Origin: Actinomycetes bacterium
GTDB taxonomy: Bacteria; Bacillota_I; Bacilli_A; RF39; UBA660
DNA: 12,542 bases
Direction: 5' to 3'
Assembly (NCBI GenBank): GCA_021152765.1
Contig: JAGKUT010000009.1
Coordinates: 1-12,542 of the forward strand
In this document: positions 1 through 7,748 of the stretch, piece after piece
Layout: every line of letters starts with the position of its first letter
Position numbering within the stretch: the stretch's first letter is position 1
Made by a program: the position numbers and the translations under genes
Notes under the pieces: generated by a model
Databases searched by the model: none
What the model was told of the DNA's origin: nothing
What the model saw: only the letters and a program-made list of their open reading frames with translations

Positions 1-2014
1 GGTCGGTGTACATGGACATAACCTTTGAAGCCTGTTCATCGGTAAGTCCCTGCTGAATTAATTCCTCTTTATTCATCTTACTGTAACCTTTAATACCTTT
101 ATTTTTTGCTAATTCCTTTAACTCTTCAACAGTTAAATCTTCAAGATTCAAATCACGAGGTTCCTCCTCTTCACCTTCTTCGGGTAACTTACCATAAAGA
201 ACCAAATGATCAATTTCTTCTTTAGTAATTGTTTCTTTCTCTAATAATGTATTAGCAATTAAATCAAGTAAATCTTTGTTCTCTTTTAAAATCTTTTCAG
301 CATTCTTATAACAATCATCCATAATCTTACGCATTTCTTGATCAATTTCAAAAGCAACTTGACCAGAGAAATTACGTGACTTGTTATAATCTCTACCTAA
401 GAAAACACTACCTTCTTGTTGTTCTAATTGAACAGGACCTAAACTACTCATACCATATTCAGTAACCATAGCACGAGCAATCTTAGTTGCTTGTTCAAAG
501 TCATTATGAGCTCCAGTTGTTACCTCATTAAACATCATTTCTTCAGCAACACGTCCACCCATTAAACCTGTAATACGTTCTAATAATTCCTTCTTAGTAG
601 AAGTAAATCTTTCCTCCTTAGGAAGCATCATAGTATAACCACCAGCATAACCACGAGGAATAATTGTAATCTTTTGAACATCATTAGCACCATCAAGCTT
701 AATACCTATAACAGCATGACCAGCTTCATGATATGCAACTAACTTCTTATCATTTTCAGTATATTTCTTACTTACTTTAGCAGGACCCATTAAAACTCTA
801 TCATGAGCCTCATCAATCTCAGCCATAGAAATACTTTCCTTATTACGACGAACAGCTAAAAGCGCAGCCTCATTTAATAAATTCTCTAAATCAGCACCAC
901 TAAAACCAACAGTTCTTTCAGCAATATTCTCTAACTTAACATTCTTAGCAAAAATCTTATTTCTAGCATGAACAGCTAAAATCTCTTTACGACCCTTACA
1001 ATCAGGTAAATTAACTTGAACTTGTCTATCAAAACGACCAGGTCTTAATAAAGCAGGATCAAGTACATCAGGTCTATTAGTAGCAGCAATAATTATGATA
1101 CCTTCATTGGCACCAAAACCATCCATCTCAGTTAATAATTGGTTAAGTGTTTGTTCACGCTCATCGTGACCACCACCTAAACCAGCTCCTCTTTGACGAC
1201 CAACTGCATCAATTTCATCAATAAAAATCAAACATGGAGCACTTTGTTTAGCTTGTTTAAACATATCACGAACACGAGAAGCACCAACACCAACAAATAA
1301 CTCAACAAATTCAGAACCACTTATAAAATAAAATGGAACATTAGCTTCACCAGCAACAGCACGAGCAAGTAATGTTTTACCTGTACCTGGAGGACCAACT
1401 AATAAAACACCCTTAGGAATTCTAGCACCTAATTTTTGGAACTTCTTAGGACTCTTTAAGAAATCAATTAATTCAGCAACTTCTTCCTTTTCCTCAGTTA
1501 ATCCTGCAACATCATCAAATGTTACTTTATTATTATTCTCACTTAAACGAGCTCTACTTCTACCAAAATCCATAGACTTATTCGCACTACCCATTTGTCT
1601 AGTTATAAAATAAAAAGCCGCACCAATAATAATAACCATTGGTAATACATTTACAATAACTAACAAAATAGTACTTGACTCTGGATCAGCAGAAGCATCA
1701 ATAGTAAAATTATGATCCTTTTGTAAATCCATAATATCAGAAATTACTTCATCAGATAAAGGCATCTTAAAAGTAAAAAACTCATTTTCTGCATATGTAC
1801 TAGTAGTACCTTCAATAGTATATAAACCAGCACGAGAATTAGGAGTAATCTTAACTTCCTTTAAAACATCCTCATTCGCAAATCCTACAAACTCATCATA
1901 TTTAATAACATTTACCTTCTTATTCGCAATATTAAGAAAATATACAACACCTAATATAACAAATAATAAAAATAAATATGGCAATAAACCTTTCTTAACA
2001 GTTTTCTTATTCAT
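1..2014 (-). CDS. ftsH: ATP-dependent zinc metalloprotease FtsH (3' end beyond window), with Rho_N/SAP-like tail
   Basis: Membrane-anchored AAA+ protease that extracts and degrades misfolded or regulatory membrane and cytosolic proteins. The 671 visible codons show TM1 (about residues 9-27), a short outside domain, TM2 (114-137), Walker A GPPGTGKT (207-214), Walker B with DEID (266-269), the second region of homology with RPGR (324-327), zinc site HEAGH (429-433) and third ligand Asp505 in the [10 protein letters not shown] stretch. After the peptidase domain comes an acidic linker (about 612-620), then residues 624-653 with the pattern LxxLTxxELKELAxxxGIKGYSK, which resembles Rho_N/SAP helix-extension-helix modules. 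That tail is not typical of FtsH. No stop is reached at the window edge. The start chosen is ATG 2014, which has AGAAAGG nine bases upstream; the in-frame ATG at 2023 abuts that site. The ribosome binding site overlaps the tilS stop codon, so the two genes are probably coupled. The usual intervening hprT is absent. Confidence 0.97.
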   Translation of the reverse strand, partial: MNKKTVKKGLLPYLFLLFVILGVVYFLNIANKKVNVIKYDEFVGFANEDVLKEVKITPNSRAGLYTIEGTTSTYAENEFFTFKMPLSDEVISDIMDLQKDHNFTIDASADPESSTILLVIVNVLPMVIIIGAAFYFITRQMGSANKSMDFGRSRARLSENNNKVTFDDVAGLTEEKEEVAELIDFLKSPKKFQKLGARIPKGVLLVGPPGTGKTLLARAVAGEANVPFYFISGSEFVELFVGVGASRVRDMFKQAKQSAPCLIFIDEIDAVGRQRGAGLGGGHDEREQTLNQLLTEMDGFGANEGIIIIAATNRPDVLDPALLRPGRFDRQVQVNLPDCKGRKEILAVHARNKIFAKNVKLENIAERTVGFSGADLENLLNEAALLAVRRNKESISMAEIDEAHDRVLMGPAKVSKKYTENDKKLVAYHEAGHAVIGIKLDGANDVQKITIIPRGYAGGYTMMLPKEERFTSTKKELLERITGLMGGRVAEEMMFNEVTTGAHNDFEQATKIARAMVTEYGMSSLGPVQLEQQEGSVFLGRDYNKSRNFSGQVAFEIDQEMRKIMDDCYKNAEKILKENKDLLDLIANTLLEKETITKEEIDHLVLYGKLPEEGEEEEPRDLNLEDLTVEELKELAKNKGIKGYSKMNKEELIQQGLTDEQASKVMSMYTD

Positions 2015-2028
2015 CAAAAACATCCTTT

Positions 2029-3336
2029 CTAATAATACTTAAGTATTATATCACAATCTTCACCAATCTTTTTATCAAATTTAGACTTTTTGAGTCCAGG
2101 TAACCAAACAATATTCGAAGCACTATCCAAAACAATAGGCCATAAATCTCTGTCATGCATTGGTACCTTACAATCAATAAAAATATCCTTAATCTTTCTA
2201 CTACCAATCATATTCTTAATAACCATTCTGTCACCATTTAATCTAGTACGAACATGTAATGGAAGCAAAACATCGGCACTATTTAATCTTATCACATTAT
2301 TATCATTAACGCTAGTATTTTTAACCAATTCAATATTTTTTCCATTAGGTAAATTTATAAATTCATTAAACTCAAAATCATAACTATGAACATCACTAAA
2401 TTTAACTAATTCAAACTTATCATAACTTCTAACACCCTTAAATCCTAAAGGTAAATAAATAAATGCATTAGGCTTAGAAGAAGTAACCAAATCATACACT
2501 AACTGAACATGTTTATCATTAATACAAAATAACATATCACCATAGTAATATTCAAACATTCTATTAATTATTCTAAAAATAATAATCTTGTCTAATTTAA
2601 GTAATTTAGAAATATTCAAAACCCCATCAACAAATACATCAGATAAACTATCAACATACCTATCAATAAAACTATCATACTCACTCAACATATTACTAAA
2701 CTTGTAAAACTTATCATGAACATTAATATCTTCCTTCTTTAAATCAGGCAAAATATACTTTCTATATCTATTTCTAGTATGAACATCTAAAAAATTAGTC
2801 TTATCAATAACATAATCAATACCATTCAATTTATCATACTCTAAAATCTCATCTTTAGTCATATGAATTAAAGGACGAATAATACTATAACCTTCCCTAT
2901 TACTAATACGAGAAAAACCACTATAACCCTTTAAAGAAGAACCTCTAACAATACGCATCAAAATAGTCTCCATTAAATCATCACCATGATGAGCAGTTAA
3001 AACATACTTACAACTATACTTATTAACTAATTCATCAAAAAAACTATATCTTCTATCACGAGCCTCATTCTCAAAATTATAACCATCATAATTTTCAATC
3101 TTCATATACTCAAAAATTAAATCATTAGAAACACAATAATTATAAACAAAATCTTTTTCAGACTCACTCTCACTACGAACATTATGATTAATATGCGCTA
3201 CAATTACCTTAATATCATTTTCTTTCTTCAACTTAACAACTAAAGATAATAGTGCCATAGAATCAGGCCCACCACTACAAGCAACAATAACACTATCACT
3301 AACTGTATTAGCTAAAAAACTATAAGCCTCATCCAT
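2029..3336 (-). CDS. tilS: tRNA(Ile)-lysidine synthase TilS
   Basis: Modifies C34 of the CAU-anticodon tRNA(Ile) to lysidine using ATP and lysine, so that it reads AUA instead of AUG; this is essential in nearly all bacteria. The N-terminal PP-loop ATPase signature SGGPDS lies at residues 21-26, followed by AHINHN and the TAHHGDDLMET segment typical of the family. The C-terminal part (about 365-430) has the GDRM...KIKDIFID...P...RD..PIV...IVWLPG pattern of the TilS substrate-binding domain. At 435 residues the length is normal. ATG 3336 has AGGAGG six bases upstream. A near-consensus promoter lies just upstream and the gene runs into ftsH with a 14-base gap. In B. subtilis hprT sits between tilS and ftsH; it is missing here. 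Confidence 0.96.
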   Translation of the reverse strand: MDEAYSFLANTVSDSVIVACSGGPDSMALLSLVVKLKKENDIKVIVAHINHNVRSESESEKDFVYNYCVSNDLIFEYMKIENYDGYNFENEARDRRYSFFDELVNKYSCKYVLTAHHGDDLMETILMRIVRGSSLKGYSGFSRISNREGYSIIRPLIHMTKDEILEYDKLNGIDYVIDKTNFLDVHTRNRYRKYILPDLKKEDINVHDKFYKFSNMLSEYDSFIDRYVDSLSDVFVDGVLNISKLLKLDKIIIFRIINRMFEYYYGDMLFCINDKHVQLVYDLVTSSKPNAFIYLPLGFKGVRSYDKFELVKFSDVHSYDFEFNEFINLPNGKNIELVKNTSVNDNNVIRLNSADVLLPLHVRTRLNGDRMVIKNMIGSRKIKDIFIDCKVPMHDRDLWPIVLDSASNIVWLPGLKKSKFDKKIGEDCDIILKYY

Positions 3337-3357
3337 ATGGCACCTCCTCGAACAATA

Positions 3358-3386
3358 ATTATAAAAGAAAAAAGAAAATTTATCAA
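3358..3386 (-). promoter_or_regulatory. sigma-A type promoter for tilS-ftsH
   Basis: On the minus strand, -35 TTGATA (3381-3386), a 17-base spacer and a perfect -10 TATAAT (3358-3363). The predicted start near 3351 leaves a leader of about 15 bases before ATG 3336, containing AGGAGG. The -35 starts directly after the T tract of the preceding terminator, so this is a fresh transcription unit. Confidence 0.8.
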
Positions 3387-3387
3387 G

Positions 3388-3414
3388 AAAAAAAACAAAT
3401 TATAAAACTTGTTT
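3388..3414 (-). terminator. AU-rich intrinsic terminator after the DUF925-type gene
   Basis: On the minus strand the arms AAACAAGTT and AATTTGTTT form a nine-pair stem with one G-U pair and a TTAT loop, followed by a run of Ts. It starts seven bases past the stop at 3421. With so few GC pairs it is probably leaky, but the T tract and the tilS promoter directly after it support the call. Confidence 0.6.
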
Positions 3415-3420
3415 AATTAT

Positions 3421-4011
3421 TTACCATTCAATAATATTTAAATTCTCAAATCTACTACTCCAGCCATTAACCTTATTATCATAAAGTTCCTTAGAATTAT
3501 ACTTATGCTTAATAGGTCTAATAGTTCTTGAAAAAATATCAGATAATCCATATGGAGCATATACTTTAATCACTCCATCAATTTTAGTAACACCAACCGC
3601 ATGAACAGTCGCAATCCACTTATCAATCGCATCCTCACTATTTAAATACTGATCTATATCCTTATTCTCATTTTCCTTCTTCCATAAATGCATTCTTGCT
3701 TCATTATGAACATCAAACTCATAAGATAATCCAACCTCATTAAAATGAGAAACAATCTTATTCTCAAGTTCCTGCTCATCAGCCTTAGACAAATTATTAG
3801 AATCATAATAAATAACATCTATATCCTTAATCCCATGAGTAAGAGAAACGCCATCATAATAATTCCAAATAGTTTGAAAAACACTACCAGACGCAATATA
3901 AAAATTAGGTAAACCCAAATCAGAAATATAATCAAGAATACACATCAAATCATCATTCTTCTCTAAAATAGAAATAAATAACTTATTTTGATCATCAATG
4001 CAATTAAACAT
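3421..4011 (-). CDS. nucleotidyltransferase-fold protein of the DUF925 (NTP_transf_6) type
   Basis: 196 residues, probably cytosolic. It shows a nucleotidyltransferase-fold signature: GS at residues 42-43 followed by DID (63-65) in a GIKDIDVIYYD segment, plus the family-like blocks EFDVHNEARMHLW (98-110), a conserved TVHAVGV turn, VYAPYGLSDIF (150-160) and a Trp-rich C-terminus. From memory these match PF06042/DUF925, whose substrate is not known to me, so no specific reaction is claimed. ATG 4011 follows GGTAGGTG, which overlaps the ung stop codon seven bases upstream, so translation is likely coupled to ung. It is the last gene of the rsmA-symporter-ung unit and is followed by a terminator-like hairpin. 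Confidence 0.8.
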   Translation of the reverse strand: MFNCIDDQNKLFISILEKNDDLMCILDYISDLGLPNFYIASGSVFQTIWNYYDGVSLTHGIKDIDVIYYDSNNLSKADEQELENKIVSHFNEVGLSYEFDVHNEARMHLWKKENENKDIDQYLNSEDAIDKWIATVHAVGVTKIDGVIKVYAPYGLSDIFSRTIRPIKHKYNSKELYDNKVNGWSSRFENLNIIEW

Positions 4012-4018
4012 AAAACAC

Positions 4019-4669
4019 CTACCACTTTATTGGACTAATACCATTCTTAACTAAAAAATCATTTGCCCTACTAAAAGGACGACTTCCAAAAAAACCACGA
4101 CTCGCAGAAAGAGGACTAGGATGCGCACTCTCTATAATAAAATGCTTCTTATTAGTAATTAACTCCTTCTTACTACGAGCATAACTTCCCCATAAAATAA
4201 AAACAATCGGTTCTTCTCTTTCATTCAAATAACGAATAATATTATCAGTAAAAATCTCCCAACCTTTACCTTTATGAGACAAAGGAGTATCTTTAACAAC
4301 AGTTAAAACACTATTTAATAACAAAACACCTTGTTTAGCCCAATCAGTTAACTCATTACCACTTCTAACAATACCCAAATCACTATTTAACTCTTTCAAA
4401 ATATTATTTAAAGAAGGAGGACGTCTTACATCATCATGAACAGAAAAAGAAAGCCCATGAGCCTCACCCTCACCATGATAAGGATCCTGCCCTAATATAA
4501 CAACCTTAACCTCATCATAATCAGTAAACCTTAAAGCATTAAAAACATCACTATACTTAGGAAAACATGTATGTTTTTTATACTCACGCTTAACAAAACA
4601 ACCCAACTTCTTAAAATAATCCTTATTAAACTCGTCCTTTAATACAATATCCCACTTCTTATTAATCAT
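4019..4669 (-). CDS. ung: uracil-DNA glycosylase, family 1
   Basis: Removes uracil from DNA, starting base excision repair. The water-activating motif GQDPYHG is at residues 60-66 and the DNA-intercalation motif HPSPLSA at 183-189; the segments GVLLLNSVLTV and FILWGS are also typical. Length is 216 residues, normal for the family. The start chosen is ATG 4669 (MINKKW), with GGTGG four bases upstream, where family members normally begin. A longer reading frame reaches TTG 4723 inside the upstream gene, but its extra hydrophobic residues are a translation of AT-rich spacer and it has no ribosome binding site. A weak promoter may lie in the 46-base gap behind the symporter gene. The window also encodes dUTPase, the other half of uracil exclusion. 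Confidence 0.97.
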   Translation of the reverse strand: MINKKWDIVLKDEFNKDYFKKLGCFVKREYKKHTCFPKYSDVFNALRFTDYDEVKVVILGQDPYHGEGEAHGLSFSVHDDVRRPPSLNNILKELNSDLGIVRSGNELTDWAKQGVLLLNSVLTVVKDTPLSHKGKGWEIFTDNIIRYLNEREEPIVFILWGSYARSKKELITNKKHFIIESAHPSPLSASRGFFGSRPFSRANDFLVKNGISPIKW

Positions 4670-4684
4670 ACTACCACCAAATAA

Positions 4685-4713
4685 ATAATAAAACAAAAAA
4701 ATAAAAAAGTAAA
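4685..4713 (-). promoter_or_regulatory. possible weak promoter for ung and the downstream gene
   Basis: On the minus strand, -35-like TTTACT (4708-4713), a 17-base spacer and -10-like TATTAT (4685-4690), within the 46-base gap between the symporter stop and the ung start. In such T-rich DNA chance matches are common, so this is tentative. Confidence 0.35.
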
Positions 4714-4715
4714 TA

Positions 4716-5951
4716 CTACTCAATTTTATTTCTTAATCTCCATATTGCATATAAATTAATAATAACCATAATACCAACCAATATATCAACAAAAGCCCAT
4801 ATCAAACCAGAAGGTAAAATACAACCAATAAATAAAATAACCAAAGTAACACCCCTCAAAATATAAATAAATTTAATATTAACCCTATCCAAAAAATAAT
4901 TAAAACTACTCTCACCATAATAATAACCAGTCAAAATAGTAGAAAAACTAAAAAGTATAACACTAATAACCAATATATATATACCAATATTTCCAAAATG
5001 ATAACTAAACGCATGACTCGCAAGCTCAATACCATTAATATTACTTAAATTAAAACTAGAATAATCACTAAATAAAATAATAATCGCAGTAGCCGTACAA
5101 ATAACTAAAGTAGTAAGATAAACACCAAATACTTGAATAAACCCCTGTTTTCTAAAATCACTACCACTAGACGCAACAATACTACTAGTACCAATACCCG
5201 ATTCATTAGAAAAAATACCACGCTGAATACCAATTATAACCATAGGAATAAAACCACCAAAAAAGGATTTAAAATTAAACGCACTCTTAAAAATATTTAA
5301 AAAAACATAACCAATCATGTCATAATTAATAATTAAGACTAATACACTAGAACCAATATAAATCAAACACATAACTGGAACAATCTTATTACAAACACCT
5401 ACAATACTTTTAAATCCTCCATAAATACAAAAAAATGTAACAACAGAAATACATAATCCAATAACATAAGGACTAAAAGAAAATAAAGAAACAATAGACT
5501 TAGTAATAGTATTAGACTGAATACATAAAAAACAACCAATATAACTAATAATAATTAAAATAGAATAAATACCCCCAAGCATCTTACTCCCCAAACCATC
5601 ACGAATATAATAAGCAGGACCACCATAACTACCACACTTATACTTAACCCCTAAAACAACCTCCGAGTAAGTAATAACACTACAAAAAAATGTAGAAATC
5701 CACATCCAAAAAATAGAACCTACACCACCGATATAAATAGAAAGACATACACCCGCAATACTGCCAACACCTATACGACCTGCTAAAGAAGTCATTAAAA
5801 TACCAAAAGATGAAGAATCACCATGAAAAACAGACTTAAACATAGACTTAAACTTAAATTGAACCCCATTCAAAACAAAACTAAAATAAATACCAAAAAA
5901 TAAAATTAAAACCATGACAAAAAGCCATATAAATCTATTAACTAATAACAT
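4716..5951 (-). CDS. sodium:alanine/glycine symporter family (AGCS) transporter
   Basis: Integral membrane protein of about 411 residues with roughly ten to eleven hydrophobic segments, expected to import small neutral amino acids with sodium. Family landmarks are the N-terminal QFKF segment, the GRIGVGSIAGV block followed by IYIGGVGSIFWMWI, a GGPAYYI motif, RGIFSNESGIG with SSIVASS, and a C-terminal Asp-containing last helix followed by a basic tail. The textbook GTxGxGNIAGV block reads GRIGVGSIAGV here, which may mark a subgroup with different specificity; this is inference. The start chosen is ATG 5951 (MLLVNRF), with GGTG five bases upstream. An in-frame ATG at 5969 lies inside a hairpin arm and lacks a ribosome binding site. 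The gene sits between rsmA and ung, with no obvious functional link to either. Confidence 0.9.
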   Translation of the reverse strand: MLLVNRFIWLFVMVLILFFGIYFSFVLNGVQFKFKSMFKSVFHGDSSSFGILMTSLAGRIGVGSIAGVCLSIYIGGVGSIFWMWISTFFCSVITYSEVVLGVKYKCGSYGGPAYYIRDGLGSKMLGGIYSILIIISYIGCFLCIQSNTITKSIVSLFSFSPYVIGLCISVVTFFCIYGGFKSIVGVCNKIVPVMCLIYIGSSVLVLIINYDMIGYVFLNIFKSAFNFKSFFGGFIPMVIIGIQRGIFSNESGIGTSSIVASSGSDFRKQGFIQVFGVYLTTLVICTATAIIILFSDYSSFNLSNINGIELASHAFSYHFGNIGIYILVISVILFSFSTILTGYYYGESSFNYFLDRVNIKFIYILRGVTLVILFIGCILPSGLIWAFVDILVGIMVIINLYAIWRLRNKIE

Positions 5952-5962
5952 TCTATCACCAA

Positions 5963-5990
5963 AAAACATTATATAAAAATATAATGTTTT
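5963..5990 (-). repeat. perfect 12-bp inverted repeat between rsmA and the symporter gene
   Basis: Arms AAAACATTATAT (5963-5974) and ATATAATGTTTT (5979-5990) are exact reverse complements around a 4-base loop. The element begins within the rsmA stop codon and ends just before the symporter ribosome binding site. On the minus strand it continues into a T run, so it could act as a weak terminator, a processing or stability element, or a protein-binding palindrome. It has only one GC pair. Confidence 0.6.
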
Positions 5991-6822
5991 ATTTTGTCAA
6001 ATTATTAGCAATATCAACAAATATATCAATACCAAGTGCCTCAGCACGAACACTTAAATCATATCCATACTTAGAAAGAACACTTTCAATAACACCTAAA
6101 TCATAATCGCTTAAATTATTACGAATTGTCTTTCTCTTCTGTCTAAAACTATCACGAACCAACTTAAAAAATAAATCCTCATTCTTTAGAGAAAAACTAT
6201 TCTTTTTCCTTCTAAACTCTACAACAATACTATCAACATTAGGTTTAGGAATAAAAATATTACGACTGATATCCATTAACTTAACGACATCAAAATAATA
6301 ATTTAAAAATATACTTAAACTCCCATAATCACGAGAACCAGGAACAGCCTTAAATCTATCCCCAACCTCTTTTTGAACCATAACAACAATTTTATCAACA
6401 GGAACCTTATCCTCTATAATCTTCATAATAATAGGAGTAGTAATATAATAAGGAAGATTCGCAACCACATATAACTTATCAAAAGAATAATCCTTTAAAT
6501 CAGAAACAACATCCGCATTTAAAAAATCACCAAACTTAATATCCACATTAGATAAACCATCTAAATTATTAGATAAAATATCATTTAAAGTCTCATCAAT
6601 TTCATAACATAAAACATTCTTAGAAGAACTAGCCAACTTATAAGTCAAACTTCCAGCTCCAGGACCAACCTCAATAACCATAGTATCCTTATCAACACCG
6701 GACTCAAAAATAATCTTATCTATAATATTTTGATCAACAATAAAATTTTGACCAAACTTCTTCTTAAACTTAAAATCATTACTATCAAGTAACTCATTCA
6801 TCTTACGAGGCGAATACTCCAT
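5989..6822 (-). CDS. rsmA: 16S rRNA (A1518/A1519) dimethyltransferase RsmA/KsgA
   Basis: Uses S-adenosylmethionine to dimethylate two adjacent adenines in helix 45 of 16S rRNA late in 30S assembly; loss gives kasugamycin resistance in known bacteria. The 277 residues contain the N-terminal KKFGQNF (21-27), the SAM-binding EVGPGAGSLT (51-60), the acidic YEID (73-76), GDF (98-100) and catalytic NLPYY (122-126), followed by the small C-terminal helical domain with the FRQKRKT block. The start is ATG 6822 (MEYSPRK), with GGGAG eight bases upstream. The reading frame can be extended to TTG 6837, but that codon overlaps the ribosome binding site. A promoter with a perfect TATAAT lies just upstream. 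The position downstream of tatD and a 3D-domain gene mirrors yabD-yabE-rnmV-ksgA of B. subtilis, except that prsW takes the rnmV place. Confidence 0.97.
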   Translation of the reverse strand: MEYSPRKMNELLDSNDFKFKKKFGQNFIVDQNIIDKIIFESGVDKDTMVIEVGPGAGSLTYKLASSSKNVLCYEIDETLNDILSNNLDGLSNVDIKFGDFLNADVVSDLKDYSFDKLYVVANLPYYITTPIIMKIIEDKVPVDKIVVMVQKEVGDRFKAVPGSRDYGSLSIFLNYYFDVVKLMDISRNIFIPKPNVDSIVVEFRRKKNSFSLKNEDLFFKLVRDSFRQKRKTIRNNLSDYDLGVIESVLSKYGYDLSVRAEALGIDIFVDIANNLTK

Positions 6823-6848
6823 TAAACCATCTCCCAAAATCTATAAAG

Positions 6849-6877
6849 ATTATACTAAATAAAAAACAAAAAAACAA
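6849..6877 (-). promoter_or_regulatory. sigma-A type promoter for rsmA
   Basis: On the minus strand, -35 TTGTTT (6872-6877), a 17-base spacer and a perfect -10 TATAAT (6849-6854). The predicted start near 6842 gives a leader of about 20 bases with GGGAG before ATG 6822. Its -35 overlaps the 3' edge of the prsW terminator stem. Confidence 0.75.
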
Positions 6878-6892
6878 GTAAAAAATTTACTC
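6868..6892 (-). terminator. short AU-rich terminator overlapping the prsW stop
   Basis: On the minus strand AGTAAA and TTTACT pair across a three-T loop, extended by one G-U pair, followed by G and seven Ts. The stem includes the prsW stop codon. It has a single GC pair plus one wobble, so efficiency is doubtful, but the architecture fits the other unit boundaries in this window. Confidence 0.5.
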
Positions 6893-7669
6893 ATTCTTTC
6901 CACCACAATTAGGACAATAATCACTATCGACAGGACGTCCACAATATCCACAAAAATTATTCTTATACTTAAACTTACCATTAATCTTTGAAAGGTTCTT
7001 AAGTTTACCAATAGAAAGCACATATAAACAAATTATAAAAACAAAAAACAAACCTATAAGTATATAATTCTGAGAAAATAAACAATAATCATAAAATCCG
7101 TGCAATAATACAGGAACAAGAATACTAAACATAATATTATTACCCCTAGACTCCTTATCATCCTTCAATTCAGAAACCTTTGCCATAGATAAATAATATC
7201 CCATAAAAACACCATCACATGCATGACCTGGAACAGCAAGTACCCCCCTCATAACACCTACACCAAAACCATGCTCAAAAACATAAAATATATTTTCTAT
7301 ACAAGCAAAACCTAAAGCAACAAAAACTGCATAAACAACCATATCATATACTTGATCAAACTCAGGATTATTATAAGCAATTTTATAAACAAAAAACCAC
7401 TTAGAAAACTCCTCAACTAAAGCAATTCCAAAAAACACTCTAAAAAATAAACTTATCAAATCAGTATCAAATGATTCAGCTAATATACTAGGAAAAAATA
7501 AACCTATAATCAATGAAAGAACAATAGTTAATCCAAAAGCACCCAAGCCACCAAAAAATAATTTCATAATTAAACTTTTTGGCTCTCTAGACTTATCCTT
7601 CCTATAAACATATCTACCTACCAAATAAACAGGTAAAACTGAAATAAATAATAATATTAAAGTTTCCAT
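6887..7669 (-). CDS. prsW: PrsW-family membrane protease with C-terminal zinc ribbon
   Basis: Multi-pass membrane protein of 260 residues in the PrsW/glutamic intramembrane protease family, whose Bacillus member makes the site-1 cut in the anti-sigma factor RsiW. Visible family landmarks are EEFSKW with the Glu pair at 86-87 and Lys91, the FACIENIFY segment with Glu125, VPGHACDG with His149, and LLHGFYDY with His190. About seven to eight hydrophobic segments are present. The last about 25 residues hold two CxxC knuckles (Cys240/243 and 252/255), a zinc ribbon expected on the cytosolic side; this addition is not part of the classic protein. The start is ATG 7669 with GGTG six bases upstream; upstream in-frame GTG codons at 7681 and 7678 overlap that site. 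The target is unknown, since no sigma or anti-sigma gene is in the window. It stands where rnmV stands in B. subtilis. Confidence 0.88.
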   Translation of the reverse strand: METLILLFISVLPVYLVGRYVYRKDKSREPKSLIMKLFFGGLGAFGLTIVLSLIIGLFFPSILAESFDTDLISLFFRVFFGIALVEEFSKWFFVYKIAYNNPEFDQVYDMVVYAVFVALGFACIENIFYVFEHGFGVGVMRGVLAVPGHACDGVFMGYYLSMAKVSELKDDKESRGNNIMFSILVPVLLHGFYDYCLFSQNYILIGLFFVFIICLYVLSIGKLKNLSKINGKFKYKNNFCGYCGRPVDSDYCPNCGGKNE

Positions 7670-7685
7670 ACACTTCACCACTATA

Positions 7686-7694
7686 TTTATAACA
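7686..7694 (-). promoter_or_regulatory. possible extended -10 promoter for prsW
   Basis: The minus strand reads TGTTATAAA, an extended -10 (TGnTATAAA), about 17 bases before ATG 7669. No convincing -35 is seen (TTTATT at best). It would give a very short leader. It sits just after the strong terminator of the 3D-protein gene, which argues that prsW needs its own promoter. Confidence 0.45.
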
Positions 7695-7702
7695 TAAAAA
7701 TT

Positions 7703-7748
7703 AAAAAAAATAAAGATACATAGCTACCAACCATACCTATATATCTTT
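7703..7748 (-). terminator. intrinsic terminator at the end of the 3D-protein gene
   Basis: On the minus strand AAAGATATATAG (7748-7737) pairs with CTATGTATCTTT (7723-7712), twelve pairs with one U-G, around a 13-base loop holding the stop codon, followed by A and eight Ts. The wobble makes it orientation-specific for minus-strand RNA, fitting the gene direction. Confidence 0.8.

Noticed and set aside
2090..2383. A 97-codon open frame on the plus strand opposite the tilS 3' part.
   Set aside because: It lies wholly antisense to well-supported tilS coding sequence, has no ribosome binding site or family match, and its hydrophobic content follows from the complement of tilS.
4670..4723. N-terminal hydrophobic extension of uracil-DNA glycosylase as a membrane anchor.
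   Set aside because: The extension starts at a TTG inside the symporter gene without a ribosome binding site; ATG 4669 has GGTGG and matches the family's usual start.
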